Positions 7,684 through 16,288 are shown, counted from the stretch's first letter. The stretch is DNA of 64,000 bases from Pseudomonas farris (GCF_019145235.1 NZ_JAHSTV010000006.1:124001-188000), one strand, 5' to 3'. Numbers and translations: made by a program. Notes: a model not told the origin generated them from the letters alone.

Positions 7684-8142
7684 TCACCACTGACAGCCTG
7701 TCTCTGGTGACGCCTCCATGCTGATATCTTGATCGAACGAATACCTCTTACCGGATTTGTAATTCGTGTAGTACATCGAGTTTACCCGAGCCCCCTGAGT
7801 CGCCCTTTCATACTCCCCCGTCACCACACCGTCAGAAACCTCCACCCAAGTCGTCGTGAACTGATAAGGCCCGCCCTCCGTCATGACTTCTTCCTCAGTG
7901 TTCCGATAGACGAGAGGAATGGCCTTCTTCGACTTGCTATACCTAACCCCCGCGCCGCTCCATTGGGTGATCGAGTCGTAATAGGTTCTGAATTCGAAAT
8001 TGATGTTTTTGCCTTCCAGCGAACGGAAACAAGAAACCTGTGTTGTGACCTCACTGCGGGCCGTCAACGGCAACACCAACAACAGCATCAAAAAAAACTT
8101 CTTCACAAATCTCTCTGATCTCGCTCTGTTGAAAACGTCCAT
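7684..8142 (-). CDS. Exported protein of unknown function
   Basis: About 152 residues if ATG 8142 is used. GGGAG lies 7 bases upstream of that codon, which favours it over ATG 8148, and GTG 8106 is also possible. The N-terminus has basic residues, then FFLMLLLVLPLTARSE, a signal peptide with likely cleavage after ARS. The mature part (VSCFRSLEGKNINFEFRTYYD, then ITQWSGAGVRYSK) is rich in Tyr, Ser and beta-prone residues with two cysteines, one near each end of the mature part, so a periplasmic disulfide-linked beta fold is plausible. I recognise no family. It is last in a run of exported proteins downstream of a vgrG-effector pair. Confidence 0.6.
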   Translation of the reverse strand: MDVFNRARSERFVKKFFLMLLLVLPLTARSEVTTQVSCFRSLEGKNINFEFRTYYDSITQWSGAGVRYSKSKKAIPLVYRNTEEEVMTEGGPYQFTTTWVEVSDGVVTGEYERATQGARVNSMYYTNYKSGKRYSFDQDISMEASPETGCQW

Positions 8143-8162
8143 ACCCATGCTCCCGGGCGTTT

Positions 8163-9155
8163 CTAAAGCGAATAATCCGTCACCTCTTCAAGACGCCAAC
8201 ACTGCCCACGAACAAACCGATACTCGAATACATAATCGGTATCCGGCTTCTGCAGAATCGCCGTGGCCTGGTTGCCCTGCTCCTGCTTGACGGTCAACGT
8301 CAGCCCTTGGGCTTCGCGTTTCACGCGATCCGGAATGAGTGGAAACTTGATCTGGTCACCGCTGACGCTGCTTTTTTGCAACTCGGGCTCCGGATCACCT
8401 GCCACGGTCGTGGCCAGTTGCAGAGGCTGTTGGACGAACGCTTTTTGCACGTCTGCACGTTCGGAAAAGGCTGTGAGGAATGTTGAGAACTCGGTCGAAG
8501 GACAAGTGACATTGGCCGAATTACTCATGTTGCGCGGATCCTGGTTGATGCCATGTCCCACTTTTGAATCCGCAATAATCTTTGCATCCAAGTCTGCCAG
8601 ACGCTTTTTAATACTCGCCGCATCCTTGTAAGCACATTCAACATCTACGCCCGCTTCCAGGTCTCGCCCATCGCGACAGTCCTGCAATTCGGGATCTGGC
8701 GGGTCACCGCGAAAAAACCGCAACGACAACTGATCCCCGTCCTTAATCAGTGGTAACTCCAGCGTCGAATAGGAGTAGCCCTCGAAACGGGCCGACTCCT
8801 TGTTTTTCGTGAGCACATACAGGGACTTCCCCGCTCGCTCAGGAAATTTACGCTCGAAGAAGAACACCGACACTATCTGTTCGCCAATGACCGGCGCTAC
8901 ATAAGTGAGTTCTGGTTTTGTAGCACTCATCGTTGCGTAGAAAACTTCACCATTGGGTACGTACGCGCCTGTCGTCTGACCTTTGAGCGTGTTCTGCAAG
9001 AAAAATACCGTGATTTTCTGCTCACCCACCGAAGCCACCACCGATGGATGCATTTGATCGATGGTTTGTAGGTCATTGACTGACACCGGTTGTGATGCAA
9101 AACCGATGATTGATACAAGTACGCACACACAACTAAAAAACCTGGCCACTTCCAT
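8163..9155 (-). CDS. Exported protein of unknown function, two-part
   Basis: The protein has 330 residues, and GGGAAGTGA precedes ATG 9155. MEVARFFSCVCVLVSIIGFASQ reads as a signal peptide. The first half is beta-rich (VASVGEQKITVFFLQNTLKGQ, then APVIGEQIVSVFFFERKFPERAGKSLYVLTKNK). The second half begins after a Cys pair (LQDCRDGRDLEAGVDVECAYKD) with a helical stretch and ends in a beta-rich part with the final Cys in RFVRGQCWRLEEV. No family was recognised. The C-terminal residues DTDYVFEYRFVRGQCWRLEE resemble SnoaL/NTF2-like periplasmic folds only loosely. Only 20 bases separate it from the next gene, so they are probably one transcript. Confidence 0.6.
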   Translation of the reverse strand: MEVARFFSCVCVLVSIIGFASQPVSVNDLQTIDQMHPSVVASVGEQKITVFFLQNTLKGQTTGAYVPNGEVFYATMSATKPELTYVAPVIGEQIVSVFFFERKFPERAGKSLYVLTKNKESARFEGYSYSTLELPLIKDGDQLSLRFFRGDPPDPELQDCRDGRDLEAGVDVECAYKDAASIKKRLADLDAKIIADSKVGHGINQDPRNMSNSANVTCPSTEFSTFLTAFSERADVQKAFVQQPLQLATTVAGDPEPELQKSSVSGDQIKFPLIPDRVKREAQGLTLTVKQEQGNQATAILQKPDTDYVFEYRFVRGQCWRLEEVTDYSL

Positions 9156-9210
9156 TCACTTCCCTGTTGATCCACGAGCTGATCATTCTTCAAAGACTTG
9201 CGCCGCCGAC

Positions 9211-9759
9211 TTAAGGCCGCTCATAGTTGATCCTTTTAACCGCAGGACTTTCTTCCTGCAGCTGTCTCTTTGTGACACCGTAAGCCTTGATAAGCTCTTC
9301 CCAGGAGCCTTTCGAACCAAACGACCGATAGCTATTGCTGTAGCTGTAATGCTCTAACCGTCCGGCCGTCGAGTAGTACCCGCGCCATTCAGGGCAGGAT
9401 CCGCATCCGCCATAACCGCCAATTGAAACCAGGCTGCCCTTGGTTCCTTTCACGCAATCCATCGCCACCACCACGTTGTTCAACATCTTCGTCTTCGCAC
9501 CGTCGGACGTGCGCTGTAAAACTTTGCCGATATCACGCCGAAGTACTTTGCCGCCGATGTTGATTGTCTGGTCGGAACAGACCGGGATGACATTGGTTTC
9601 CGTGTCTTCCACCGTTACTGTTCGGCAAGACGAGACCAGCACCACTTCGACGCCGCCACACTGCATGACATCGCGCTGGGTATAAGCATCCGCTGGCGCA
9701 GCGAAAGCCGGGGACGAGAGCAGCAATGACAGGCCGCCAGCGAAAAAAAGCTGATTCAT
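9211..9759 (-). CDS. Exported Cys-rich protein of unknown function
   Basis: About 182 residues from ATG 9759, which has AAGGA 9 bases upstream. A longer frame from 9825 would bury the signal peptide. MNQLFFAGGLSLLLSSPAFA is a clear signal peptide with cleavage at AFA-AP. The mature protein has seven or so cysteines, including GGYGGCGSCPEWRGYYSTAGR, and a Gly/Ser/Tyr-rich middle, which suggests a disulfide-bonded periplasmic protein. No family was recognised. It lies between a palindromic repeat and the 330-residue exported protein. Its place in an effector neighbourhood makes immunity or envelope protection possible but unproven. Confidence 0.6.
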   Translation of the reverse strand: MNQLFFAGGLSLLLSSPAFAAPADAYTQRDVMQCGGVEVVLVSSCRTVTVEDTETNVIPVCSDQTINIGGKVLRRDIGKVLQRTSDGAKTKMLNNVVVAMDCVKGTKGSLVSIGGYGGCGSCPEWRGYYSTAGRLEHYSYSNSYRSFGSKGSWEELIKAYGVTKRQLQEESPAVKRINYERP

Positions 9760-9852
9760 TGAGTATTCCTTGTCGCCGTTAACCGGCCTGTTGTCCTGCC
9801 AGGCACTGTGCGTAGCCTTCGACAAAGCGAGCGTCGCGGGGGAGGGAACGGA

Positions 9853-9895
9853 GACAGACCACGTTTTTCAGATCATTATTGAAACGTGGTCTGTC
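9853..9895. repeat. Perfect palindromic element
   Basis: GACAGACCACGTTT (9853-9866) and AAACGTGGTCTGTC (9882-9895) are perfect 14-base arms with a 15-base loop. Sequences of this GGGACAGACCACGTTT type occur repeatedly between Pseudomonas genes. The 3' end of the gene fragment at 9876-10172 reads into this element. Confidence 0.75.
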
Positions 9896-10172
9896 CCCAT
9901 TTCATTTTATTGCTACGGCTCGCCATTGGCGCCGAAACTTCGCCTCCACCGACATCCGCAACCCTTACTAGCAACCGGACTTCAGGATCACGAGCAAAAT
10001 CAGCCTGGAGTACAGTTGCGACCATAGTGCCCTCTGCTCGAGCAGAGACTGAAGTCAACACTAGGGCAAAAACATAAAATAAATTTAGAACGCGCACGAC
10101 CCACCCATCAGAAAGAGGAAAACCCGCAAAAAAGACTACAAGGCGGGCTAATTTATTTATTGGCGACCACAT
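9876..10172 (-). pseudogene. Exported small protein, probably truncated by the palindromic element
   Basis: The frame from ATG 10172 gives 98 residues, and an in-frame GTG near residue 26 or a TTG at 10187 could also start it. LNLFYVFALVLTSVSARAEG is a good signal sequence, leaving a mature part of only about 50 residues. The last residues, KMKWGQTTFQ, are encoded by the 9882-9895 palindrome arm, so the original C-terminus seems to have been replaced. It lies directly after the 194-residue exported protein and could be the remains of a duplicate immunity-type gene. Whether it makes a product is uncertain. Confidence 0.4.
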
Positions 10173-10189
10173 CCACACAAGCAACAAAT

Positions 10190-10774
10190 CTAATCATAAA
10201 TAAACCTGCCCCATTTTTCTTCTATCAATCCAAGCAACACTTTAAAATCCGATATATCAGCCTCATAAAACGCATTACACTGCGAAACAACTACATACTT
10301 TGAGTCCATCTGTTTTTCAAGAGTACTGCAAACTACGCCTGCTCCTTCCTCCCCACCCTGCCCCTCATATACGAAATCCTTCATATCCAACAACTTCCAA
10401 CCAGTTTCCGACAACTTCAGTTTCGCCGCAGCGGACGCATCATTGTAGTGCAAAATCGCTTCTGGATAGGGTAACTCAATCAAGTTATTGTATCGTGACT
10501 GTGCGCCATTCCCCACAGCCTTCAACACCAAACCCAGGTCACTGCCACTTACAATATATGTTGGAAGATTTTCAAGATTTGTTTCATAAGAAGGCTGACC
10601 GGACGGCGCCAATTTCAATATACTCAGACTATCCTTCGACGCACAACTAACTACCTCAAGCTTAAATCTCAAATCATCAAATGCACAATGCTGCGCTTCA
10701 GCAAATACTGAAGTTGAAACAAGCGCGACGCAGAACACCCCTAACACAGAGAAGTTGATTCTATATTTTGTCAC
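10190..10774 (-). CDS. Exported protein, candidate immunity partner of the M23/GH19 effector
   Basis: The protein has 194 residues. MTKYRINFSVLGVFCVALVSTSVFAEAQ is a signal peptide cleaved near FAE-A. The mature part contains CAFDDLRFKLEVVSCASKD and a late Cys pair (VVCSTLEKQ, VVVSQCNAFYE), suggesting disulfides in the periplasm. Its start overlaps the last 14 bases of the upstream effector gene, so translation is probably coupled. T6SS effectors that cut peptidoglycan usually have a periplasmic immunity protein encoded next to them (known), and this gene fits that place. No family was recognised. Immunity is inferred from position, export signal and coupling. Confidence 0.6.
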   Translation of the reverse strand: MTKYRINFSVLGVFCVALVSTSVFAEAQHCAFDDLRFKLEVVSCASKDSLSILKLAPSGQPSYETNLENLPTYIVSGSDLGLVLKAVGNGAQSRYNNLIELPYPEAILHYNDASAAAKLKLSETGWKLLDMKDFVYEGQGGEEGAGVVCSTLEKQMDSKYVVVSQCNAFYEADISDFKVLLGLIEEKWGRFIYD

Positions 10775-13151
10775 TTAACACGCTCCACATAGGCACAAGT
10801 GCATTTTGCCTTTCGGCATTGTGTTCTGGAGTACTATTGGGGTTACCTCTATTAATGACGGAGCCAACTACAGTTGAAACAGATGAGCTTGGGCCACCAT
10901 CCGCGTGTTTACTGATTTTCTCCCTCACCCAAAAGAAACCAGATGCATCGCAAGCATTGTAATCATCTGTGGCGAGAAGTGCCGAATGGGGATCAGTTGT
11001 GAAATCTTTCCCTCGGTATTTTTCATAGCTCGTATAGTTTTTTCTTCCCGTAATTTGCAGAAAGCCACGACCATGAAATCTGTCACCATCACCTGCCATA
11101 CCACCATTCGCGGCGTTTGCCACTCCATTGCCCATCCCAGCAGCCTTAGTTAATACTTGGCCAGGACGCGCTGCCATATAACCAGCTCGGTTAATTGTTG
11201 GCTTTGGATTTGGTCCAGGGTTGGGAAGTTCTACTGGCCGACGACCGGATGGTAGATTACGCACTCTAGTAACAGCGTTATCATAATCTTCTCCAGCTTC
11301 AGCTGGCGTAATAACCTCATACATTGTTCGGAAGTATCGTGTGCCGCCGATTTCCTCTCGATACCTCCACCACCCTGTTTCTATTCCGACTTGAGAGAAA
11401 AAATGAGCCATTCTAAGTTTTGAACTGCTGATCAAGTATTTCGAAAGCATCCTATTCATTTGAACTCTTAAACCAGCAGCGCGTTGCCTTCCAAGTGCAT
11501 CAGAAGGCTTGAGAACATTTGCCAGTTCATCACTACTAAGCCAACCGCACGATCTGAATACGCGAACAAATTCAAGCGGAGGAAAGTGCCAGTGTTTACT
11601 TTCGATACCAGTCAAATTAGCTAGCTCCCAGAATGCTAATTCTTTCTGGTGGCTTTTGATTTTTTCATATTGCTCCTGAGGCATCGGCCCACCATCTCCT
11701 ACTTTCAGCAACCAGCCATAACGGGTATCAAAGTCGTTCGCCGTCCATTCGGTTGGAAACTTGCATATAAGGCGCTTTAGAAGTTGCTGTGTATCATCCG
11801 AACGTAATCGAGACATACTCAACTGACGCTCATTTGTGTAACGCTCTGACAAATTTTGTTTTTCTTCAGCTGAAAGAACTGCGTAACCCGGTGAGTTCGC
11901 AATGCTAACAGCATCACCAGCGTCATGTTTAACCGTCTCTGTCCCCAAACCAAAGAGGCTCTTAATGAAATCCGACTGGCAATGACTATCTGTATCCATA
12001 TCGTCATCAACCAAGCGCCACCCCTGCCAATGAGGGAAATCTGCATCGCTGAATTTAGTCACGCTGTCGGCATTCAAGTTTACCCAACCTGCCTTACTCT
12101 GTTCTCCTGCCTTCCCAGGAAACTTGATTTGGCGCCAATGTGCGGCATCAACAGGCTGGAGAGTATCAGGTCCTAGTACACGCCCAAACCGTAGCAACTC
12201 ATACCCCGCACTAGGAGACTGTGGGTAGTACTGCTTAGCCTTGTCGTAAAGTTTGTACGCATACTCAGCATCCTCCGGTTGAGTGCCAATTTCCTGTCCA
12301 CTCAAATAAAAGGAAGTCAATTTGCATTCGCCTTTTTCGTAACGCATGCGCACGTAGATACCTTCTTGAAGCATGGATGCTACTGCAGGTTCATATCCGT
12401 CCACTGTAGCGGAAGAATCTGAAGACGATGCTGTGCTGCCACCTTCCTGGATCGGCACGGTCACGGGCATGACCGGAGGCCGATAGGCTACCGCAGCATT
12501 GTTTAGTGGTTGTCGGCGGTCATTAGGAGGGGCGCTGTAAAGCAAAACTTCCGGTGGTACGAAAAAGTACATATCCCCCCAGCAGCTATTTTTTCGCCCA
12601 TTTTGTGCTTGATATTTGAGGTCGAGAGTATCCCTACCCGTCAAATTGGCTATCTGACTTTGATCCGCAATAACTTCAAAATGAATCCGCCCCTTGCTTC
12701 CGTAAATACTGCCTGCTTCACCAATGGCGTCTTTTCTGCTGATCACTTTTCCTATCTGTGGGCCATTCAGACTGATCTTCGATAGGTGCATATAGATCGA
12801 ATAGAAGACTACTTTCGACTGTTCTTCCTCGCCAATTTCAGTCTCATGACGCAGGACCACACAACCTTTATCAGTCCATCCCCCACGGAAATTTAGCGGA
12901 TGAGCCGAGTCTGCGCTCTCAGGAACCGAGTCGCGGAAATACACCAATGTCCCATCGCATATTGCTCTCACAGGCAATACTCGCCCCCCCTCTTGGGGAG
13001 CAGTCAAATGGATGCCGCCATGCCAATTCAGGTCAAAACTCAGCGGATAACCACCATCACCAGGAACACCACCCACCATGGCGCGCGCCAGGAAGGCCTC
13101 GTCGGTCTCTCCCGCAACTGGAGCTGGAATAAAGGGAGGGCTAATGATCAT
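10761..13151 (-). CDS. T6SS effector with M23-peptidase-like and GH19-like domains
   Basis: The protein has 796 residues from ATG 13151, with AGGA 10 bases upstream. A longer frame upstream would overlap vgrG in an unlikely composition. The N-terminus MIISPPFIPAPV is typical of VgrG-linked M23 effectors. An M23-like domain spans about 36-200: His44 and His48 (WHGGIHL), His122 (YMHL), His157 (GRIHFEV). The middle part is unassigned. From about 560 a lysozyme/chitinase-like GH19 domain carries IETGWWRYREE and HGRGFLQITGRKNYTSYEKY. It would cut both the peptide and the sugar strands of peptidoglycan. It has no signal peptide and so must be delivered by the T6SS, riding on the VgrG encoded 40 bases upstream. 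Lower GC than the T6SS core hints at transfer. Confidence 0.8.
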   Translation of the reverse strand: MIISPPFIPAPVAGETDEAFLARAMVGGVPGDGGYPLSFDLNWHGGIHLTAPQEGGRVLPVRAICDGTLVYFRDSVPESADSAHPLNFRGGWTDKGCVVLRHETEIGEEEQSKVVFYSIYMHLSKISLNGPQIGKVISRKDAIGEAGSIYGSKGRIHFEVIADQSQIANLTGRDTLDLKYQAQNGRKNSCWGDMYFFVPPEVLLYSAPPNDRRQPLNNAAVAYRPPVMPVTVPIQEGGSTASSSDSSATVDGYEPAVASMLQEGIYVRMRYEKGECKLTSFYLSGQEIGTQPEDAEYAYKLYDKAKQYYPQSPSAGYELLRFGRVLGPDTLQPVDAAHWRQIKFPGKAGEQSKAGWVNLNADSVTKFSDADFPHWQGWRLVDDDMDTDSHCQSDFIKSLFGLGTETVKHDAGDAVSIANSPGYAVLSAEEKQNLSERYTNERQLSMSRLRSDDTQQLLKRLICKFPTEWTANDFDTRYGWLLKVGDGGPMPQEQYEKIKSHQKELAFWELANLTGIESKHWHFPPLEFVRVFRSCGWLSSDELANVLKPSDALGRQRAAGLRVQMNRMLSKYLISSSKLRMAHFFSQVGIETGWWRYREEIGGTRYFRTMYEVITPAEAGEDYDNAVTRVRNLPSGRRPVELPNPGPNPKPTINRAGYMAARPGQVLTKAAGMGNGVANAANGGMAGDGDRFHGRGFLQITGRKNYTSYEKYRGKDFTTDPHSALLATDDYNACDASGFFWVREKISKHADGGPSSSVSTVVGSVINRGNPNSTPEHNAERQNALVPMWSVLSDKI

Positions 13152-13191
13152 TCTGAAAAATCCTTGTTCATATTGATGCTTATACGTCCAT

Positions 13192-15228
13192 TCATAACGA
13201 GAACGGGTAATCGATAGTTGGCTTAACCTTCTCAGGCACCGCATTCCCCAACGCCTGATCCATCAAACTCCCCGCCTTATCCTTATCCGCCGCCCCCGGC
13301 AGCACTGGTGGCTTAATCCCAATCCCGGTCCCATTCCCCGCCGACCCACCCGCATTAATCTTCACCACCGGCCCAACAACCGTCACACCACCGGCATCGA
13401 GCTTGATAAAGCTCCCACCGGCCTTGACCGTGAGCTCCATTCCAGCTTCGATAACAATCTTGTCCCCAGCCTTGAGGTGAATCTCTTTCCCCGCACTGGT
13501 CAACTGCGCAGTCCCCAACTTCACATGCTGGTTCTGCCCAATGGTCAGGTGATCATCCATCCGCACTTCAGTCTTGCGGTCGGCGATGGTGGTGCGGTGT
13601 TCTTCAGCCTTCAGCTCGGTGTAGGTGTTCTTCTCCACGGTATCGTGGCGTTCATTCCCCACCCGAATCCTCTGGTCATGCTCAATGTTTTCATCCCAAT
13701 CCCGCTGGGCATGGATAAAGATCTGCTCCGCGCCTTTCTTGTCTTCAATCCGCAGCTCATTGAACCCGCCGCCCCCCGGTGAGCTGAGGGTTTTGAACAC
13801 GGTGCGCGTCTTGTTCGCCGGCAGGTCGTAGGGAACGAGGTTTTCCTTGTGATACAGGCACCCGGTTACCAACGGCTGGTCGGGGTCGCCTTCGAGGAAG
13901 GTGACGAGCACTTCCATACCGATACGCGGAATGGCGACGGCGCCATATCGATCACCCGCCCAACTCGAAGAAACGCGCATCCAGCAGCTGGTTTTGTCAT
14001 CAGCCAAACCTTCGCGGTCCCAGTGAAATTGCACTTTGATGCGGCCGTATTGGTCGCAGTGGATTTCTTCGCCTTTGGGGCCGGTGACCATGGCGGTCTG
14101 GCTACCGAGCACGCGGGGTTTGGGGTGTTCCAGGGCCGGGCGGTAGAACACGGCCCATGGGGTGGCGAGGAAGCGGTTGCGGTAGCCCTGGTGGAAGTCG
14201 TCTTTGTTGTCGGTGGTGTCGCTGGTCACGCCTTCTTCGAGCACTTGCGGCTGTTTGCCTTCGTGGACGACTTCGGTGAGCAGCCAGAGGTCGTTCCACT
14301 CGGTGCGCGGGTGGTCGGAGATTTCCAGGAAGTGACCGCTGACGAGGGTGGTCTGGTCGCCGTGGCCTTCGGCTTGCTGGTAGTCGGCGCGGTGGCGTTC
14401 CAAGGCGCGCTGGCTGAGGAATTTGCCGCGTGCGCGGTCGAGGAAGCGGCCGGGGTAGTCGTAGTCTTCGAGGTCCGGCTCTTCGCTCTGAACATCAGGT
14501 TTATAGGCAGCTTCCAGTTGCAGACGCGGTTTTTCAAAGTCGTAGTCGCGGCGAGTAGTCCGACTGGTGCGGGTTTCCAGACGCAGTTTGAAGCCTTTGA
14601 TCACGGGTTCGTCGGCGACCATGCCGCTGCCTTGGACGTAGGCGGTGGGCTGGCCGAGTTTCGGGAACACCGTTTGATCGTCACCGAATACCAATAAATG
14701 ACCTTTGGAGGTGTGCTGGAAGTGGTAGTGAATGCCTTCTTCTTCGCACAGGCGCTGGACGAAGTGCAGGTCGGTTTCGTCGTATTGCACGCAGTAATCG
14801 CGGTCCGGGCACGGCTGGCTCAACTGGAATTTGTAGGCGTTGCCTTTGATGCCGTGTTCTTCGAGGATCAGCGCGATGATTTTCGGCGCCGACATCTGCT
14901 GGTAGATGCGCTGGTTGGTGCGGTGATGCAGGTACTGCAGCTGCGGCACCAGGGAGACTTTGTAGCGGGTCAGGCGTTTGCCGGTATCGCCTTGGGCGAC
15001 GCGGTAGATCTGGCCGTGGATGCCGGAACCCTTCGGGTCGAATGCGAGGAACGCCTGTTTGTGCAGGAGCTTTTCCAGGTCCAGGTCCGGATTTTCGCTG
15101 ACCAGTTCCAGGTCGAAGCGATACGGCTGGCTGATGCCTTCAGTGCCGGCGAACGACAGCACTTGCAGGTCGCCGGCATAGTCTTCGACTGTGAGGCTGA
15201 AATGCGTTTCGTTAGCTGAGTTGAACAT
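13192..15228 (-). CDS. vgrG: VgrG spike protein of the H2-type cluster
   Basis: The protein has 678 residues. The gp27-like part begins with FSLTVEDYAGDLQVLSFAGTEGIS and contains RDYCVQYDETDLHFVQRLCEEEGIHYHF. The gp5 OB part has GEEIHCDQYGRIKVQFHWDRE and RIGMEVLVTFLEGDPDQPLVTG. A C-terminal needle of beta repeats follows (LKAGDKIVIEAGMELTVKAGG), then about 45 extra residues ending in VKPTIDYPFSL. VgrG trimers form the tip of the T6SS tube and carry effectors across target membranes. It starts 28 bases after the kinase gene, with GGGAG as ribosome binding site, so it is the end of the structural operon and leads into its effector. The tail may be the loading site for that effector (inference). 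Confidence 0.95.
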   Translation of the reverse strand: MFNSANETHFSLTVEDYAGDLQVLSFAGTEGISQPYRFDLELVSENPDLDLEKLLHKQAFLAFDPKGSGIHGQIYRVAQGDTGKRLTRYKVSLVPQLQYLHHRTNQRIYQQMSAPKIIALILEEHGIKGNAYKFQLSQPCPDRDYCVQYDETDLHFVQRLCEEEGIHYHFQHTSKGHLLVFGDDQTVFPKLGQPTAYVQGSGMVADEPVIKGFKLRLETRTSRTTRRDYDFEKPRLQLEAAYKPDVQSEEPDLEDYDYPGRFLDRARGKFLSQRALERHRADYQQAEGHGDQTTLVSGHFLEISDHPRTEWNDLWLLTEVVHEGKQPQVLEEGVTSDTTDNKDDFHQGYRNRFLATPWAVFYRPALEHPKPRVLGSQTAMVTGPKGEEIHCDQYGRIKVQFHWDREGLADDKTSCWMRVSSSWAGDRYGAVAIPRIGMEVLVTFLEGDPDQPLVTGCLYHKENLVPYDLPANKTRTVFKTLSSPGGGGFNELRIEDKKGAEQIFIHAQRDWDENIEHDQRIRVGNERHDTVEKNTYTELKAEEHRTTIADRKTEVRMDDHLTIGQNQHVKLGTAQLTSAGKEIHLKAGDKIVIEAGMELTVKAGGSFIKLDAGGVTVVGPVVKINAGGSAGNGTGIGIKPPVLPGAADKDKAGSLMDQALGNAVPEKVKPTIDYPFSL

Positions 15229-15256
15229 TGCTTGCTCCCTGTTCGGTAGTCATCCG

Positions 15257-16288
15257 TTACGCCCGGAGTCGCAGACGTTGCAGCCAAGACGATGTGGCGC
15301 CCATAGCGTCACGCAGTTGGGCGGCAGTGATCGTTCGATCTGCCGCATCGAAAGCCAGCGCCTTGTGCAGGGCTGGCCAGCAGTGTTTCGGTAGATTCTT
15401 TGGTGGGTGCAGCTCTCGGTCGAGGTACCCGGCGCGGGCCTCGGTCGAGGGCAAGCGGCGGAACGGGTGTTTGCCGCCCGCCAGTTCGTAGATCACACAG
15501 GCCACGCCGTACACGTCCGCGCTGGCCGACAGCGTCTGGCCTTCGAGCAGTTCGGGGGCGGCGTAGCCGGGGGTCCAGGCGTTGAAGCGGTTGCGGCTCA
15601 GGTGCGGCAGGCCGGGCAAGATGCCCTCTCCCGCCTGGCCGAGGCCGAAGTCAAACAGGCGCACGCCCTCTTCGCTGAGCATCACGTTGCTTGGCTTTAT
15701 ATCGCCGTGCAGCACGCCGCGAGCGTGGGCGTAGGCCAGCGCGTCGAGCAGCGGCAGCGCAATGTCACGCAGTTCTTTCCACGGCAGGCCCAGGGGCCGC
15801 TCGCAGAGTAATTTGTCCAGGGTCAGCCCACGCATGAGTTCCATGGTGATGAAGGCGCGCTGGCAGTCGGTGTCCACTTCAAAGGTGTGCGGTCGCAGCA
15901 CGTTGTCGTGGCGCAGTCGTCGGGTCAGGGCGAACTCGCTGTAGAGCAAGGCACTGGCGTCCGGCGATTCGGCAAATTCTTCGCTGAGGATTTTCAGCGC
16001 GATGTAAGGGTCGGGATCGCCGAACTGCTCACTCAGCAGATCCCGTGCACGGTAAACCGCGCCCATGCCACCGGCACCGAGCAGGCGTTCGATGCGGTAA
16101 CGCCCCGCCAGCACGTCGGGCAGCACACCGACGCTGGCCTTGGTCGGGGCCAGCGCAGGCTCAGCCTTATGCGGCTTTCCGTTTAGAGGCTTTCCGTTTA
16201 AAGGCTTGGCGAAGGCGAAGTAAGTCAGGTTATTGGCTTCTTCCTCAGTCACCAGCAGGTCGTCGATCAGTGGCATGAATTCAGTCAT
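15257..16288 (-). CDS. T6SS serine/threonine kinase (Stk/PpkA-like)
   Basis: The protein has 343 residues from ATG 16288, which overlaps the phosphatase stop as ATGA. A longer upstream frame is just shadow sequence of the phosphatase gene. A kinase domain spans about 55-310: Gly-rich loop GAGGMGAVYRA, lysine in IALKIL, catalytic loop LHGDIKPSN, DFG in LFDFGLGQA, and TPGYAAPELL. The usual HRD is HGD here. Residues 30-45 contain a short duplication, LNGKPLNGKP. No transmembrane or von Willebrand part follows, unlike PpkA of the second cluster. The gene order phosphatase-kinase after tssM matches stp1-stk1 in the H2 cluster of P. aeruginosa. It should phosphorylate Fha or other parts to time firing. 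Confidence 0.88.
   Translation of the reverse strand: MTEFMPLIDDLLVTEEEANNLTYFAFAKPLNGKPLNGKPHKAEPALAPTKASVGVLPDVLAGRYRIERLLGAGGMGAVYRARDLLSEQFGDPDPYIALKILSEEFAESPDASALLYSEFALTRRLRHDNVLRPHTFEVDTDCQRAFITMELMRGLTLDKLLCERPLGLPWKELRDIALPLLDALAYAHARGVLHGDIKPSNVMLSEEGVRLFDFGLGQAGEGILPGLPHLSRNRFNAWTPGYAAPELLEGQTLSASADVYGVACVIYELAGGKHPFRRLPSTEARAGYLDRELHPPKNLPKHCWPALHKALAFDAADRTITAAQLRDAMGATSSWLQRLRLRA
16173..16207. repeat. 15-base tandem duplication in the kinase gene
   Basis: GGCTTTCCGTTTAGA (16173-16187) is followed by GGCTTTCCGTTTAAA (16188-16202) and a partial third copy. It encodes the repeated LNGKP in the linker before the kinase domain and keeps the frame. Confidence 0.8.

Noticed and set aside
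13849-14697. Plus-strand frame of 282 residues opposite vgrG
   Set aside because: Composition rich in Val, Gly and Phe repeats and no domain. It mirrors the vgrG coding frame.
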